This document shows, one piece after another, positions 1 through 9,750 of a stretch of DNA of 64,000 nucleotides. Below the pieces are notes generated by a model. The model did not search any database. It was not told the DNA's origin and was given only the letters and a program-made list of their open reading frames with translations. The stretch comes from Acinetobacter gerneri DSM 14967 = CIP 107464 = MTCC 9824 (GTDB lineage: Bacteria; Pseudomonadota; Gammaproteobacteria; Pseudomonadales; Moraxellaceae), in the NCBI RefSeq assembly GCF_000368565.1, contig NZ_KB849544.1:367994-431993 (forward strand). The letters run 5' to 3'. Both the position numbers and the translations under genes were made by a program. How positions within the stretch are numbered: the first letter of the stretch is position 1; every line of letters starts with the position of its first letter.

Positions 1-130
1 GAAATTTGAAAATGGTCTCGCCATTCTCTACATTTCGTGCCTTGCCTGCTCAATTTTAGCTGACAACGCAATTCAGTTGTGAAATGTCAACAGACCCTAA
101 ATAATAGGTCATGAATTTAAAGGGGAATCT

Positions 131-754
131 ATGAAAAATCTTAACTATCTTATTTCTACACTCATCATCAGTGTATGCTCTACTCAAACTTTTGCCACAG
201 TGGGTGGTGAACAAAGTATCGAGTTTTTAGGTTATGAAGCCAAAGAACAAAAAGTATATTTATTACGCTATTATGGAGATGAAAGTGGTCGCCTACCTCA
301 ACTCTACTATTACCAACTCAACCAAACACAAGCTCCAAAGCTCATTAGCGTCAATTCTATCTACATTGATCCTAAAACAAAGAAAGTTGAAAAATATTCA
401 GAAAATCCATATTTTGAACAACAACTTAAAAAAATAAAATCCAGACTTAAGCCACTCAAAGCTGCTAATGCAGCTACCGCCAAAATCCAAATCTTAAGCA
501 CAACAAAGAAACAAGTCCCCCATCCACAAGATAATGAATGGAAAATTACTCAATATACTTACAAATATAATATTTCTAGCAAAAATATGCTTAGCCAAAC
601 TCAGACAGCCGTTGCATACAAACCTTATTTAAAAATTAGCCAATACTACACGGTTCCCGCACACAACATGGCTGTGGTTGCAGTCAAATATCTGGCTTTC
701 CCTGAAGAGACAGGATATACAAGTGAAGACCCTGTACTCCTGATCACTAAGTAA
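131..754 (+). CDS. Predicted secreted protein of unknown function
   Basis: I do not recognise this 207-residue protein. Residues 1-22 look like a Sec signal peptide (short basic start, a hydrophobic run, then Thr-Phe-Ala before the likely cut). The mature part is rich in Tyr, Lys and Gln, has no cysteine or evident catalytic motif, and looks like a soluble periplasmic or surface protein. A purine-rich ribosome binding site (AAAGGGGAA) lies just before the ATG, which supports the start. No terminator is obvious between its end and the convergent gene that ends at 840. Confidence 0.7.
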   Translation: MKNLNYLISTLIISVCSTQTFATVGGEQSIEFLGYEAKEQKVYLLRYYGDESGRLPQLYYYQLNQTQAPKLISVNSIYIDPKTKKVEKYSENPYFEQQLKKIKSRLKPLKAANAATAKIQILSTTKKQVPHPQDNEWKITQYTYKYNISSKNMLSQTQTAVAYKPYLKISQYYTVPAHNMAVVAVKYLAFPEETGYTSEDPVLLITK

Positions 755-839
755 AAAAACATTCGAATCATAATATCATCATTTATTTGAGGAAATTTTT
801 GAGAATTTAAGCATTTCTATTTTCTATCCATTTTTTATT

Positions 840-1475
840 TTAATGCTCTTTCTCAATTTTTTCCTTTTCTAGTTCTTTATGAGCCATATCATTGATAAAA
901 TCGTCATATGCCATCCCATTCAAAATACCCATACTTAAATTTAAGCGTCTTAAATCATTAGAGAAAAATTCCCGCAAATATTGTCTATCCTCGACCCCAT
1001 AGTACATAAATTTACGCCACTCATTGGTTTTTAAATCTCGAACATAAACAACATCAAAAGTACTATAAACATCAATTCCTTTAAAATAATCTTTAGAAAT
1101 CAAAGGAACTGTGCACATCTCACCAAGTGCTGAAATAAAATTGGCTTTCGGCTTCCCCATTTTAAAATAATAGTTTTTATAACCTTCACTTTGAATCTTT
1201 TGTATAGAAGAACTAGACGCTTTGATAAATGATTCAACATCATTCCAACGCTTAGCCCAGTAGATTTGATTTGGATGATTGTTTTTGAATAAATAACTAT
1301 AATCAGTTTTTTCTAAATATTCTTTATATTGTTTTGCTGTGCCACTCTGCTCGATATCAATTCTCTGCTGAGTCATTTCCCTAAATATCGAGTAACTATT
1401 TTCACATTTCAAATCATCCGCCAAGACCACACTAGAAAAAACGGATAATAGAGTCCCAACGATGATTTTTTTCAT
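840..1475 (-). CDS. Predicted secreted protein of unknown function
   Basis: This is a 211-residue protein with no family I recognise. The reading frame extends upstream to 1592, but I place the start at the internal ATG (1473-1475): from there the protein begins with Lys-Lys followed by a hydrophobic stretch and Val-Leu-Ala, a normal Sec signal peptide. The upstream extension would bury that signal. The mature protein has a few Cys residues and a Lys/Glu-rich tail ending in His. It is convergent with the gene at 131-754, and both may be small exported proteins of the same cell-envelope type. Confidence 0.65.
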   Translation of the reverse strand: MKKIIVGTLLSVFSSVVLADDLKCENSYSIFREMTQQRIDIEQSGTAKQYKEYLEKTDYSYLFKNNHPNQIYWAKRWNDVESFIKASSSSIQKIQSEGYKNYYFKMGKPKANFISALGEMCTVPLISKDYFKGIDVYSTFDVVYVRDLKTNEWRKFMYYGVEDRQYLREFFSNDLRRLNLSMGILNGMAYDDFINDMAHKELEKEKIEKEH

Positions 1476-1599
1476 AAAATTTCCCGATAGCTTTGAATAA
1501 AGATGAATTATTTTAGTGGTAAATGGCAACCATAATATAAATCTAAGAAAAGATAAACTTAGTTTCAACTTGAAAAGATGAACTAAAAACAACCCTCAA

Positions 1600-1640
1600 A
1601 TAAAAAAATACCGCAATACATTATACAAATGTATTGCGGG
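1600..1640 (-). terminator. Rho-independent terminator of the PPK2 gene
   Basis: A perfect 12-bp stem (1611-1622 with 1628-1639) carries a 5-nt loop. Read on the minus strand it is followed by a T-rich run at 1600-1610. It lies about 80 bases past the stop codon of the polyphosphate kinase gene. Confidence 0.8.
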
Positions 1641-1718
1641 TTTCATTTCACAGTCTTTGCCTTTTAATATAAAACAAAGCCAAGACCTTTCATCGAGAAA
1701 ATTTAATTCAAAATACGA

Positions 1719-2636
1719 TTAGGCTTCTATATCAAAACTACTTTTAAACAGATGATTTGGCACATGTACTAGTTTTTCATCCACTTTAATATGGGTTAAA
1801 TCTTTATTTGGATAATCCAATTGATGTAAAAAATGACGAATACAATTCAAACGTGCCCGTTTTTTATCATCAGACTTGATAATCGTCCATGGTGCATCGG
1901 CAGTATGTGTATGAAAGAACATTTGATTTTTGGCTTCAGTATATTGATCCCAACGATCTAAAGACTGAATATCGATTGGTGAAAGCTTCCAGTGTTTTAA
2001 TGGATCATCACGACGAGATATAAAACGACGCAATTGCTCCTCACGACTCACAGAAAACCAAAATTTAAATAAATGAATACCCGAGTTGACTAACATCCGC
2101 TCAATTTCAGGTGTTTGACGCATAAATTGCAGATATTCATGCGGTTCGCAAAAGCCCATAACACGTTCAACACCCGCACGGTTATACCAAGAGCGGTCGA
2201 AAAAAACCATTTCACCAGCTGTAGGTAACTCTTTCATATAACGTTGAAAATACCATTGACCACGCTCAACATCATTAGGTTTTTCAAGTGCAACTACACG
2301 TGCACCGCGTGGATTGAGATGTTCCATATAACGCTTAATGGTTCCGCCTTTTCCTGCTGCATCACGCCCTTCAAAAAGACAAACAATACGCTGCCCCGTT
2401 TCTTTGACCCAACTTTGCACTTTCAGCAATTCAATTTGAACCAGCTTTTTTTGAGCTTCATAAACTTGACGCGTCATTCGTGTTTTATAAGGATAATGTT
2501 CTGGCAAATCGTATGTCGTACCATCCTCTGTTTCCTTTTTGCCTTGATAAGCCAAGACGGTATTCTCAAAAATCGGCAAAGGTTGATGACCTTGAGTTTG
2601 TACTGACTCAAAAGGTCCTAATTGGTGATCTGACAT
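1719..2636 (-). CDS. ppk2: Polyphosphate kinase 2 family protein (PPK2)
   Basis: PPK2 enzymes transfer phosphate between polyphosphate and nucleotides, usually favouring nucleotide synthesis from polyphosphate. This 305-residue protein has the family's P-loop (GRDAAGKGG, about residues 90-98) and Walker B/lid region (FFDRSWYNRAGVE, about 145-157). Its length fits the single-domain PPK2 type, not the two-domain AMP-using type of about 475 residues known from Acinetobacter; whether it prefers ADP, GDP or AMP cannot be read from sequence. A strong ribosome binding site (AGGGGGA) precedes the start. The window also encodes a PPK1 (12511-14601), so both arms of polyphosphate metabolism are present. 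Confidence 0.92.
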   Translation of the reverse strand: MSDHQLGPFESVQTQGHQPLPIFENTVLAYQGKKETEDGTTYDLPEHYPYKTRMTRQVYEAQKKLVQIELLKVQSWVKETGQRIVCLFEGRDAAGKGGTIKRYMEHLNPRGARVVALEKPNDVERGQWYFQRYMKELPTAGEMVFFDRSWYNRAGVERVMGFCEPHEYLQFMRQTPEIERMLVNSGIHLFKFWFSVSREEQLRRFISRRDDPLKHWKLSPIDIQSLDRWDQYTEAKNQMFFHTHTADAPWTIIKSDDKKRARLNCIRHFLHQLDYPNKDLTHIKVDEKLVHVPNHLFKSSFDIEA

Positions 2637-3277
2637 AAATTCCCCCTACAATTAAAATAAAACAGATGCGGCAAGGAGTCTTGTTTAACATTTCAAACTA
2701 AACTTTAAAATAATGAAAAAAAATCATTATCAATTCATGAAATATCAACAAAGTTCCATATAATTTGCATTCCCCAATGCGCTATTCACCTTGATCATTT
2801 TTAAATTATGCTGTGATCAAATAAAATTAAATCTCGATAAATTATAGCAAATCATTTTCTTGCCCCAATCCATTAAAACACTGTTTAAGCTTTGCATATT
2901 TAACAATTTACGCTTATTTTTTTACCATTTAAAACAAATATAACCCAATGAAAAATAATTAAATTTATAAAATTATCGCAAATTATAATTCACAAACCCT
3001 ATCGATACTTTTGATATTGCCCAATTGACATAATAACTGAAATTTTCTATCAGATATAAAGCTTAGATAGCAAAAGTCCCTCGACTCCTACGATTGAATT
3101 ATCGTATTTAACAAAACTCGCACATCAATATTGCACATAGCAAAATGATTTAAACAATTGAGATCATATAAGAAATAAAATCAAAGCAAATACAAATTAC
3201 GAAAGTTTTTTATCATTTAAGACAAATCGAAAGTTAATTTTGCGCTAATTCAGAAACCTTAAGTTTATTTTGTTATA
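2637..3277. other. 641-bp AT-rich gene-free region between divergent genes
   Basis: This separates the divergent PPK2 and TetR genes and must hold both promoters. It is very AT-rich and I see no open frame worth calling. A partial Fur-box-like sequence sits at 2713-2731 (13 of 19 consensus positions by eye), which is too weak to call. No hairpin of note was seen. Confidence 0.5.
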
Positions 3278-3973
3278 ATGATAACTCCTGTTTTATTAAC
3301 TCATTCTTTTTATTCAGTTATGTTTAAGAACTTAGCAAATATTGGCACTGATGGATGCGACTCTCCGCAAACACGTCGTGGCTATGAACGACGCCTAGCC
3401 TTATTGTTAAGTGCAAATGATTTATTTCTGGATCGTGGTTACGATGCTGTATCACTCGATGATATCGTCAATCATGCAGGCGGTTCTAAGGCTTCTATTT
3501 ATAAATATTTTGGCAATAAAGAAGGTTTATTTGTCGCAATTTGTGATTATCACCGAGAACTATTCTTTAAAGATATTTGTGTACCTTTCGATCCAGAAGT
3601 CAGTGAATTACGTGAATATTTAGTTAATACTTTATATAATTTTTATCGTCATATTATAGATCCTAAACATACCGCTTTTATGCGACTGATTATGGAGCAA
3701 ACTCAGCGCAGTCCAGACCTTGCACAATACTTACATGAAAAAGGTCCAAAATTTATTCAAATGACGATTGCAAACACATTAAGTCGTGCAGTCGAGCTTG
3801 GAAAATTAAACTGTCCTAACCCACTATATTCAGCGATGTTTTATTTCGGTATTTTGAGAAATACCGAATGGCGTATCATGATGGGACTTGATGCACAGCT
3901 AACAGATCAAGAAATGATCGAATACATCAATTATTGCGTTGATCGCTTCTTAGACGGTCACCAAAAAGTCTAG
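3278..3973 (+). CDS. TetR family transcriptional regulator
   Basis: This is a 231-residue one-component regulator. The TetR-type helix-turn-helix is at about residues 38-85, with the typical pattern of a first helix, Asp-Asp-Ile, then Gly-Gly-Ser-Lys-Ala-Ser-Ile-Tyr-Lys-Tyr-Phe. The C-terminal part resembles the AefR-like ligand/dimer domain. The start is uncertain: neither the first ATG (3278) nor the second at 3320 has a good ribosome binding site. It lies 156 bases before argF on the same strand, but argF has its own promoter, so co-regulation is not implied. The target genes are unknown; the divergent PPK2 gene is one possibility. Confidence 0.85.
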   Translation: MITPVLLTHSFYSVMFKNLANIGTDGCDSPQTRRGYERRLALLLSANDLFLDRGYDAVSLDDIVNHAGGSKASIYKYFGNKEGLFVAICDYHRELFFKDICVPFDPEVSELREYLVNTLYNFYRHIIDPKHTAFMRLIMEQTQRSPDLAQYLHEKGPKFIQMTIANTLSRAVELGKLNCPNPLYSAMFYFGILRNTEWRIMMGLDAQLTDQEMIEYINYCVDRFLDGHQKV

Positions 3974-3978
3974 TTTTT

Positions 3979-4006
3979 TTGCAATTCACACATCTTATAG
4001 TATATT
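3979..4006 (+). promoter_or_regulatory. Candidate argF promoter
   Basis: TTGCAA (3979-3984) and TATATT (4001-4006) are separated by 16 bases, giving a leader of about 117 nt before the argF start codon. The assignment is by eye only. Confidence 0.45.
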
Positions 4007-4020
4007 AGTGGATTGTTAAT

Positions 4021-4108
4021 TGTTCTGCGGAACATTTAATAAAACCAATTTAAATCTCTTTTTTATTTACCAACCAACAATTAATTGTTGGTCAATTTTT
4101 TTATTGAC
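4021..4108 (+). promoter_or_regulatory. argF leader hairpins, possible attenuator or operator
   Basis: The leader contains a small stem (TGTTC/GAACA, 4021-4034), then a perfect 20-bp palindrome centred at 4082/4083 (4073-4092) followed at once by seven T residues (4096-4102). A further short stem (GTCAAT/ATTGAC, 4091-4108) partly competes with it. The palindrome plus T-run resembles an intrinsic terminator, although the stem is AT-rich. Alternatively it may be a protein-binding operator. Confidence 0.4.
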
Positions 4109-4129
4109 AGCAATTATTGTGGAGTAACC

Positions 4130-5044
4130 ATGGCTCTACGACATTTTCTTACTTTACGTGATCTTTCTACCGCTGAATTAAACCGCATTATCGAACGAGC
4201 GCAAGAACTCAAACGAATGCAACACAACAACGAAGTTTTCCAACCTTTCGTTGGTAAAGTAATGGGAATGATTTTTGAAAAATCGAGCACGCGTACCCGT
4301 GTTTCTTTTGAAGCAGGTATGAGCCAATTTGGTGGAAGTGCAATTTTCCTTTCTTCACGTGATTCTCAATTGGGTCGTGGCGAGCCGGTTGAAGATTCAG
4401 CTCGTGTAATTTCAAGCATGCTTGATATCGTGATGATTCGTACTTTTGGTCATGACATCGTTGAACGTTTTGCCGAATACTCAAAAGTGCCTGTCATCAA
4501 CGCTCTTACAGATGATCACCACCCTTGCCAACTCCTTGCTGATGTACAAACTTTTGTTGAGCATCGTGGTTCTATCGAAGGTAAAACGGTTGCATGGATC
4601 GGTGATGGCAACAATATGTGTAATTCATATATTGAAGCTGCGCACATGTGGGGCTTTAAATTGAAAATAGCTTCACCAAAAGGCTATGAACCTAAGCCTG
4701 AGTTTTTATCTGAATTTGCACACTGTGTTGAACTTGTCGATTCTGCTGAAGATGCAGCAGTAAATGCCGACCTTATCGTTACTGATGTATGGGCAAGCAT
4801 GGGGCAAGAAGAAGAACAGAAAATCCGTGAAAAAGCATTTGCTGATTATCAAGTCAATGAGAAATTAATCGGCTTGGCTCATCCAGATTGCTTATTCATG
4901 CACTGCTTGCCTGCGCACCGTGGCGAAGAAATTTCTGAAACAATGCTCGACTACAAAAATGCCGTAGTTTGGGATGAAGCAGAAAACCGTTTACATGCTC
5001 AAAAAGCATTGGTTGAATTTTTGATTAATGAAAACTTGAAATAA
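4130..5044 (+). CDS. argF: Ornithine carbamoyltransferase
   Basis: ArgF joins ornithine and carbamoyl phosphate to make citrulline in arginine biosynthesis, in the cytoplasm. The 304-residue protein shows the carbamoyl-phosphate loop SSTRTR (about 52-57), the HPCQ motif (near residue 130) and the [10 protein letters not shown] ornithine/active-site motif near the C-terminus. An upstream in-frame extension begins at 4085, but the ATG at 4130 has a GGAG ribosome binding site six bases away and matches the family N-terminus (MALRHFLTL). It stands alone with its own promoter and terminator; argC is 6 kb away on the other strand. No arginine deiminase genes are nearby, which favours the anabolic role. 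Confidence 0.96.
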   Translation: MALRHFLTLRDLSTAELNRIIERAQELKRMQHNNEVFQPFVGKVMGMIFEKSSTRTRVSFEAGMSQFGGSAIFLSSRDSQLGRGEPVEDSARVISSMLDIVMIRTFGHDIVERFAEYSKVPVINALTDDHHPCQLLADVQTFVEHRGSIEGKTVAWIGDGNNMCNSYIEAAHMWGFKLKIASPKGYEPKPEFLSEFAHCVELVDSAEDAAVNADLIVTDVWASMGQEEEQKIREKAFADYQVNEKLIGLAHPDCLFMHCLPAHRGEEISETMLDYKNAVVWDEAENRLHAQKALVEFLINENLK

Positions 5045-5101
5045 GTCTTTTATCTATTCAAATATCATCTAAAGTCTTTCTCAAGAAAGAGTTAGAAATC
5101 G

Positions 5102-5146
5102 AAGCCCAAATGGATCATTTTTAAAATGAGAAATTTGGGCTTTTTA
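5102..5146 (+). terminator. Rho-independent terminator of argF
   Basis: AAGCCCAAAT (5102-5111) pairs with ATTTGGGCTT (5133-5142), followed by T residues. It lies 58 bases past the argF stop. Confidence 0.85.
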
Positions 5147-5314
5147 TTGCAACTATAAGTTCAATTAAGGTATAAAAAAGTTTAAATACTCAATAAATTA
5201 GATTGAATATGAAAAATTTCACGTTAAAAAAGATGTAAAATTTAGTATCAATCCTTTGTAATCTAAAAATACTCCGTATAATCAAAATATAAGATCAATA
5301 CGTGACTAAAATCT

Positions 5315-5788
5315 ATGAATTTAAAAGCTTTTTCTCTATTTTTTCTCGGTTTAACTTGTGCAAGCTTTAGCTCAGCAGCGGAAACTGAATTGGACCAGTA
5401 TTTGATCAAAAAACAGATCATCGATTCAAGCTACAAAATCAAAAATCCAGCCGCACTGAAAGATGTGCTTTTTTACTTAAGTGACGAAGACTCAAGAACA
5501 CTACCCTTACAAATTGATCAAAATACCATTATAGAAAAGCTTAGACTTTATCCTGATCATATTGAAATACAAGGCATTATTACTACACCTGATTTCACTC
5601 AATTTGAAAATAGTATTGGTGAAAATGAGGTTAAAAAATTATTGCATCGCAACGTTTTAGAAAACTGCAAACAGATTTTCGAACATGAATTTCAACGCAA
5701 AAACCCATATTATGTTGCAATGAATCTGAGCAGTGAACAACATCATTATCAGATTAAATTGAATAGCAAAGAATGTAATTTCAATTAA
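5315..5788 (+). CDS. Predicted periplasmic protein of unknown function
   Basis: This 157-residue protein has a clear signal peptide (residues 1-21, ending Ser-Ser-Ala-Ala). The mature part is charged, has two cysteines (in the Glu-Asn-Cys and Lys-Glu-Cys contexts near the C-terminus) that could form one disulfide, and has no motif I can name. It is probably transcribed alone, since a strong hairpin follows at 5833-5864. The next gene (5977) also encodes an exported protein. Confidence 0.65.
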   Translation: MNLKAFSLFFLGLTCASFSSAAETELDQYLIKKQIIDSSYKIKNPAALKDVLFYLSDEDSRTLPLQIDQNTIIEKLRLYPDHIEIQGIITTPDFTQFENSIGENEVKKLLHRNVLENCKQIFEHEFQRKNPYYVAMNLSSEQHHYQIKLNSKECNFN

Positions 5789-5832
5789 TTTTCGCTTAAA
5801 TATTTATAAAAATCCTAGATTTAAGCACACAA

Positions 5833-5864
5833 AATAAAGTGATTGATCAATCAATCACTTTATT
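5833..5864. terminator. Perfect 14-bp stem-loop after the secreted-protein gene
   Basis: AATAAAGTGATTGA (5833-5846) and its exact complement (5851-5864) flank a 4-nt loop. There is no long T-run, so termination efficiency is uncertain, but its place 45 bases after a stop codon fits a terminator. Confidence 0.55.
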
Positions 5865-5976
5865 ACAGATCGTTGTAAAAGCACATTTAATCTTATTTTT
5901 TGCTCTAAACATTTTATAAACCATTATTTTTATTACCCTTTTTAAAAATTACATATTGGTAATTCGGACTACAAAA

Positions 5977-7047
5977 ATGAAAAAATTGATCCTATGCATT
6001 TGTTTAGCAACATTTTCACTTCAAAATCATGCGTCTAACGATCCCAACTACAATCAACTTGCTGAAGTTGTAAATGACAACCTCAACTCTAAAAAAATGC
6101 ACGGTCATGAAAAACTCATTCTAAGTACCATGAATTGGCACAAACGCTCAGTAGATCAGCTCATTGAAACCTCAAGGCAATTGAATACTAACGAACAACG
6201 CTATGTACTGAATTACGCCATTTTAAAAAGTGTTTATGCAGAATATCTAATAGAAATACACTGTAGACCCGAATCAATCGACGCACAAAAGCAAGCTGAA
6301 AATATTTATCAATTTCTATTCAAACAACAGCCCAATGATCGCAATGTGCGTTACAACTTAGCGCTTTTTTATGCCAGAACATCAACATCTTATCGCAAAG
6401 ATCAAAACAATAATGAACGCTACCGCCTGCTTAAACTCGCTGAAGAAACCCTTTATCCCAACTATCAAAAATATCCAAAGAATGAACAGTATCGCAATGA
6501 TTATTATGCGATTTTAAGTGAACAATTGGATATCGTTCAAACAAAAGCAAATCAGCGAGATGAACAGCAGCGATTGATTGATATTCTAAAAACGCCATTA
6601 TTTAAAATATTGAACAATCCTAAGCAAAACTATGACTCAGGTAACTTTGTTATTTTAGTGCAGCAATATTACAAATACCTATATAGCCAAAATCCCAAAC
6701 AAGCGGATCAATGGCTGATTTCACATAAAAATAAGATTGAAAATTATGTAAATACTCAACAACAAAACACACAGCGTGAATATCAATTTTTAGCAGAGTT
6801 TTATGCCTTGCTTAATCAACCGCAAAAAGCGCTCTACTATCTCAGCAAATACGATGTTACCAATGTAGATGCTGCAAGTCCTGAAACGATTGCTAAAGAG
6901 AGGAATCTAGCCAATTTACGCTTAAATCCAAACTATCAGAATTGGTTTAAACAATATCAACTAGATTATGAGGAAAATCAAAAAGCTTATCCACCATTAT
7001 GCAGCAGTATGCAAGGTAACTTAGATCTACCCAAACAAAAAAACTAA
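5977..7047 (+). CDS. Predicted secreted helical-repeat protein of unknown function
   Basis: This protein has 356 residues from the ATG at 5977. An in-frame ATG at 5956 would add seven residues before the signal peptide, so the later start is preferred. The signal peptide covers about residues 1-20. The rest is rich in Gln, Asn, Tyr and Leu with regularly spaced aromatic and Ala/Leu positions, as in tetratricopeptide-like helical repeats, but no repeat is clear enough to name. A helical scaffold in the periplasm is a guess. Its stop codon is only three bases from the stop of the convergent YnfA-like gene. Confidence 0.65.
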   Translation: MKKLILCICLATFSLQNHASNDPNYNQLAEVVNDNLNSKKMHGHEKLILSTMNWHKRSVDQLIETSRQLNTNEQRYVLNYAILKSVYAEYLIEIHCRPESIDAQKQAENIYQFLFKQQPNDRNVRYNLALFYARTSTSYRKDQNNNERYRLLKLAEETLYPNYQKYPKNEQYRNDYYAILSEQLDIVQTKANQRDEQQRLIDILKTPLFKILNNPKQNYDSGNFVILVQQYYKYLYSQNPKQADQWLISHKNKIENYVNTQQQNTQREYQFLAEFYALLNQPQKALYYLSKYDVTNVDAASPETIAKERNLANLRLNPNYQNWFKQYQLDYEENQKAYPPLCSSMQGNLDLPKQKN

Positions 7048-7050
7048 AAA

Positions 7051-7404
7051 TTAACGGAGCAATCCTTGTGGCTGTAAAATAATAACCGCAGCACCGACCA
7101 ATACGATGCAACCACCCAATAGATCCCAACGTGTTAAAGGCATCTGATCAATAAAGCGTAGCCACATCAAGGCGGTAAAAATATAGATTCCACCATAAGC
7201 CGCATAGATTTTCCCAGACGCGGCTGGATGAAGCGTTAACAACCAAACAAATACGGCCAAAGACAATGCAGTGGGTATCCAGTACCAATGAGATTTACCT
7301 TGGTTTAGGATCAAATACGGAAAATAACAGCCAAGAATTTCAAAAATTGCTGTGATAAAAAATAATAAAAATGTCGTGAAAATTTTTGTGAATTGGATAT
7401 CCAT
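7051..7404 (-). CDS. YnfA/UPF0060 family small membrane protein
   Basis: A 117-residue inner-membrane protein with four predicted transmembrane helices. It has the family hallmarks: an early Ala-Ile-Phe-Glu-Ile-Leu-Gly-Cys segment, a central Ala-Ala-Tyr-Gly-Gly-Ile-Tyr-Ile segment, and Asp-Leu-Leu-Gly-Gly before the last helix. UPF0060 proteins resemble small multidrug-resistance transporters, and YnfA has been linked to drug efflux in enterobacteria, but the substrate here is unknown. A fair ribosome binding site (AGGGT) precedes the start. It lies downstream of clpA behind that gene's terminator, so it is probably expressed separately. Confidence 0.85.
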   Translation of the reverse strand: MDIQFTKIFTTFLLFFITAIFEILGCYFPYLILNQGKSHWYWIPTALSLAVFVWLLTLHPAASGKIYAAYGGIYIFTALMWLRFIDQMPLTRWDLLGGCIVLVGAAVIILQPQGLLR

Positions 7405-7422
7405 TTTTTACCCTGAACAAAA

Positions 7423-7448
7423 GAAAAACCCGTGCATAACACGGGCTA
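7423..7448 (-). terminator. Rho-independent terminator of clpA
   Basis: CCCGTG (7429-7434) pairs with CACGGG (7440-7445), with a T-run on the minus strand. It lies about 20 bases after the clpA stop codon. Confidence 0.85.
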
Positions 7449-7464
7449 TTCATTTTAGGACTGA

Positions 7465-9741
7465 TTATGCAGGTTCAGCAGTTTCATCTTCAAAAACTTC
7501 AAGTTTTAGTCCGATAGCTTTACCATTTTCTTTCTTCACTGATACAGCGACATTTCCGCCATGATCAGCTAACTCACCAAACAAAATCATTTCAGCAAGC
7601 GGTTTCTTCAAATGCTCTTGGATGAGACGTTGCATTGGGCGAGCACCCATCAAACGATCATAGCCATTTTCAGCCATCCAGTCACGAGCACTTTGATCCA
7701 CTTCAAGCACGACTTTCTTATCATCAAGCTGTGCTTGCAACTCAGTTAAGAATTTATCCACCACGGACTCAATCACCACTGTCGGCAATGCTTTAAACTG
7801 AATCACACCATCTAGACGGTTACGAAACTCTGGAGCAAAGGCACGTTTCATTGCTTCTTGGTTGTCATTAGAGTTGTCTTGCTCAGTGAAACCGATACTG
7901 GTCCGTGAGATACTTTCTGCACCAATATTGGTAGTCAAAACAATAATCACATTTCGGAAATCAGATTTACGACCATTATTGTCTGTCAACGATCCATGAT
8001 CCATCACTTGCAATAACAAGTTAAAGACATCTGGATGCGCTTTTTCAATCTCATCGAGTAACAATACGCAATGTGGATTTTTATGGATCGCATCAGTCAA
8101 TAGACCGCCTTGATCATAGCCCACATAACCCGGAGGTGCACCGATCAAACGAGAAACAGCATGACGTTCCATATATTCAGACATATCAAAACGTACTAGC
8201 TCAACACCAAGTAATTTTGCCAATTGCTTAGTGACTTCTGTTTTACCCACACCCGTTGGACCTGCAAAGACAAAGCTACCCACTGGTTTATCTGGCGCTT
8301 TAAGCCCTGCACGTGACAATTTGATCGCTGAAGATAATGCGCTAATCGCCTCATCCTGACCAAAGACTACACGTTTAAGATCACGCTCTAGATGCTCAAG
8401 TACCGATTTATCATCTTTAGATACAGTTTTAGGTGGAATACGGGCGATCTTAGAAACGATGTCTTCGATATTTTCAACCGTAATCAAAGTGCCTTCTTTT
8501 TCAGCTTTAAGACGGCGCTGTGCTCCTGCCTCATCAATGACGTCAATTGCTTTATCTGGCAAGAAACGATCATTGATAAATTTCGCAGAAAGTTCAACTG
8601 CAGATACCAGTGCTTTATCGTCATATTCAACGTGATGGAAATCTTCAAATTTAGATTTCAAGCCACGTAAAATATCAATGCTTTCAGAAATAGTTGGCTC
8701 ATTGACATCGATTTTTTGGAAGCGACGTGATAATGCATGATCTTTTTCAAAAACTTGACGATATTCTTGGAATGTCGTTGAACCAATGCAACGTAATGAA
8801 CCATTTGCCAATGCAGGCTTGATCAGATTGGACGCATCCATCGTGCTGCCCATACTTGAACCTGCACCGATGATCATGTGAATCTCATCGATAAATAAAA
8901 TCGCATTTGGATTTTTCTTTAATGCATTTAAAAGTTGTTTTAAACGCTTTTCGAAATCACCACGATATTTTGTGCCTGCAACCAAAGAACCGATATCTAG
9001 ACTATAGACTTCAGCTGTTGCAAGTGGCTTAGGTGCTTTACCGTTAACAATCAGCCACGCCAATCCTTCAGCAATCGATGTTTTACCAACACCCGGATCA
9101 CCGACCAATAAAGGATTGTTTTTACGGCGACGACATAAAATTTGCGCTGTACGTTCAATTTCTTTTTCACGCCCAATCAATGGATCGGTTTTGCCTTTTT
9201 GCGCTTCAATGTTGAGATTGACCGTATATAACTCAAGTGGTCCTGCATTTGCAGAAGCATTTGACTCACCTTCAATATCATCATTTTCTTCTTCAACTTG
9301 AATTTCATCTTTACGCGTACCGTGAGATAAATATTGAGTCAAAGTCAAACGATTAATTTGATGACGTTTCAACAAATAAACCGCAAATGAATCACGCTCA
9401 GAATACATTGCAACCAAAACATCCGCACCTTCTACAGTACGGTCACCACCACTGGATTGAACGTGGAAAATAGCTCTTTGTAAAATTCGATCAAAACTTT
9501 CAGTAGGATGTGGGGCTTGATCACTATTTTCCCCTAGCTTCGGCGTATGTTGTTCTACATATTCTTCTAATTCTTTACGCAAGCTCACGATATCTGCTCC
9601 GCATGCTTTTAACGCATTAACAGCAGAATCATTGTCTAGTAAAGCCAGTAGTAAATGTTCAACTGTGAGAAACTCATGTCTCTTTTGACGAGCCATGCTA
9701 ACAGCCAAACGTAAAGAGACTTCTAATTGACGACTGAGCAT
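7465..9741 (-). CDS. clpA: ATP-dependent Clp protease ATPase subunit ClpA
   Basis: ClpA is the AAA+ unfoldase that feeds substrates to ClpP and reads N-degrons through ClpS. This 758-residue protein has the N-terminal repeat domain (about 1-140), a linker rich in acidic residues, a first AAA module (Walker A GDPGVGKT at 214-221; Walker B ILFIDE at 281-286) and a second (Walker A GPTGVGKT at 494-501). It lacks the coiled-coil middle domain of ClpB. A Ser-Ile-Gly-Phe segment near residue 617 is the likely ClpP-docking loop. A strong AAGGGGG ribosome binding site precedes the ATG. clpS ends nine bases upstream, so the two are co-transcribed. Confidence 0.97.
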   Translation of the reverse strand: MLSRQLEVSLRLAVSMARQKRHEFLTVEHLLLALLDNDSAVNALKACGADIVSLRKELEEYVEQHTPKLGENSDQAPHPTESFDRILQRAIFHVQSSGGDRTVEGADVLVAMYSERDSFAVYLLKRHQINRLTLTQYLSHGTRKDEIQVEEENDDIEGESNASANAGPLELYTVNLNIEAQKGKTDPLIGREKEIERTAQILCRRRKNNPLLVGDPGVGKTSIAEGLAWLIVNGKAPKPLATAEVYSLDIGSLVAGTKYRGDFEKRLKQLLNALKKNPNAILFIDEIHMIIGAGSSMGSTMDASNLIKPALANGSLRCIGSTTFQEYRQVFEKDHALSRRFQKIDVNEPTISESIDILRGLKSKFEDFHHVEYDDKALVSAVELSAKFINDRFLPDKAIDVIDEAGAQRRLKAEKEGTLITVENIEDIVSKIARIPPKTVSKDDKSVLEHLERDLKRVVFGQDEAISALSSAIKLSRAGLKAPDKPVGSFVFAGPTGVGKTEVTKQLAKLLGVELVRFDMSEYMERHAVSRLIGAPPGYVGYDQGGLLTDAIHKNPHCVLLLDEIEKAHPDVFNLLLQVMDHGSLTDNNGRKSDFRNVIIVLTTNIGAESISRTSIGFTEQDNSNDNQEAMKRAFAPEFRNRLDGVIQFKALPTVVIESVVDKFLTELQAQLDDKKVVLEVDQSARDWMAENGYDRLMGARPMQRLIQEHLKKPLAEMILFGELADHGGNVAVSVKKENGKAIGLKLEVFEDETAEPA

Positions 9742-9750
9742 GAGACCCCC

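Noticed and set aside
2713..2731. Fur-box-like sequence upstream of the PPK2 gene
   Set aside because: Only about 13 of 19 positions match, mostly in one half, and no iron gene is near.
8392..8670. Plus-strand frames opposite clpA and other large genes
   Set aside because: They are antisense shadows of well-supported genes without their own start signals or family features.
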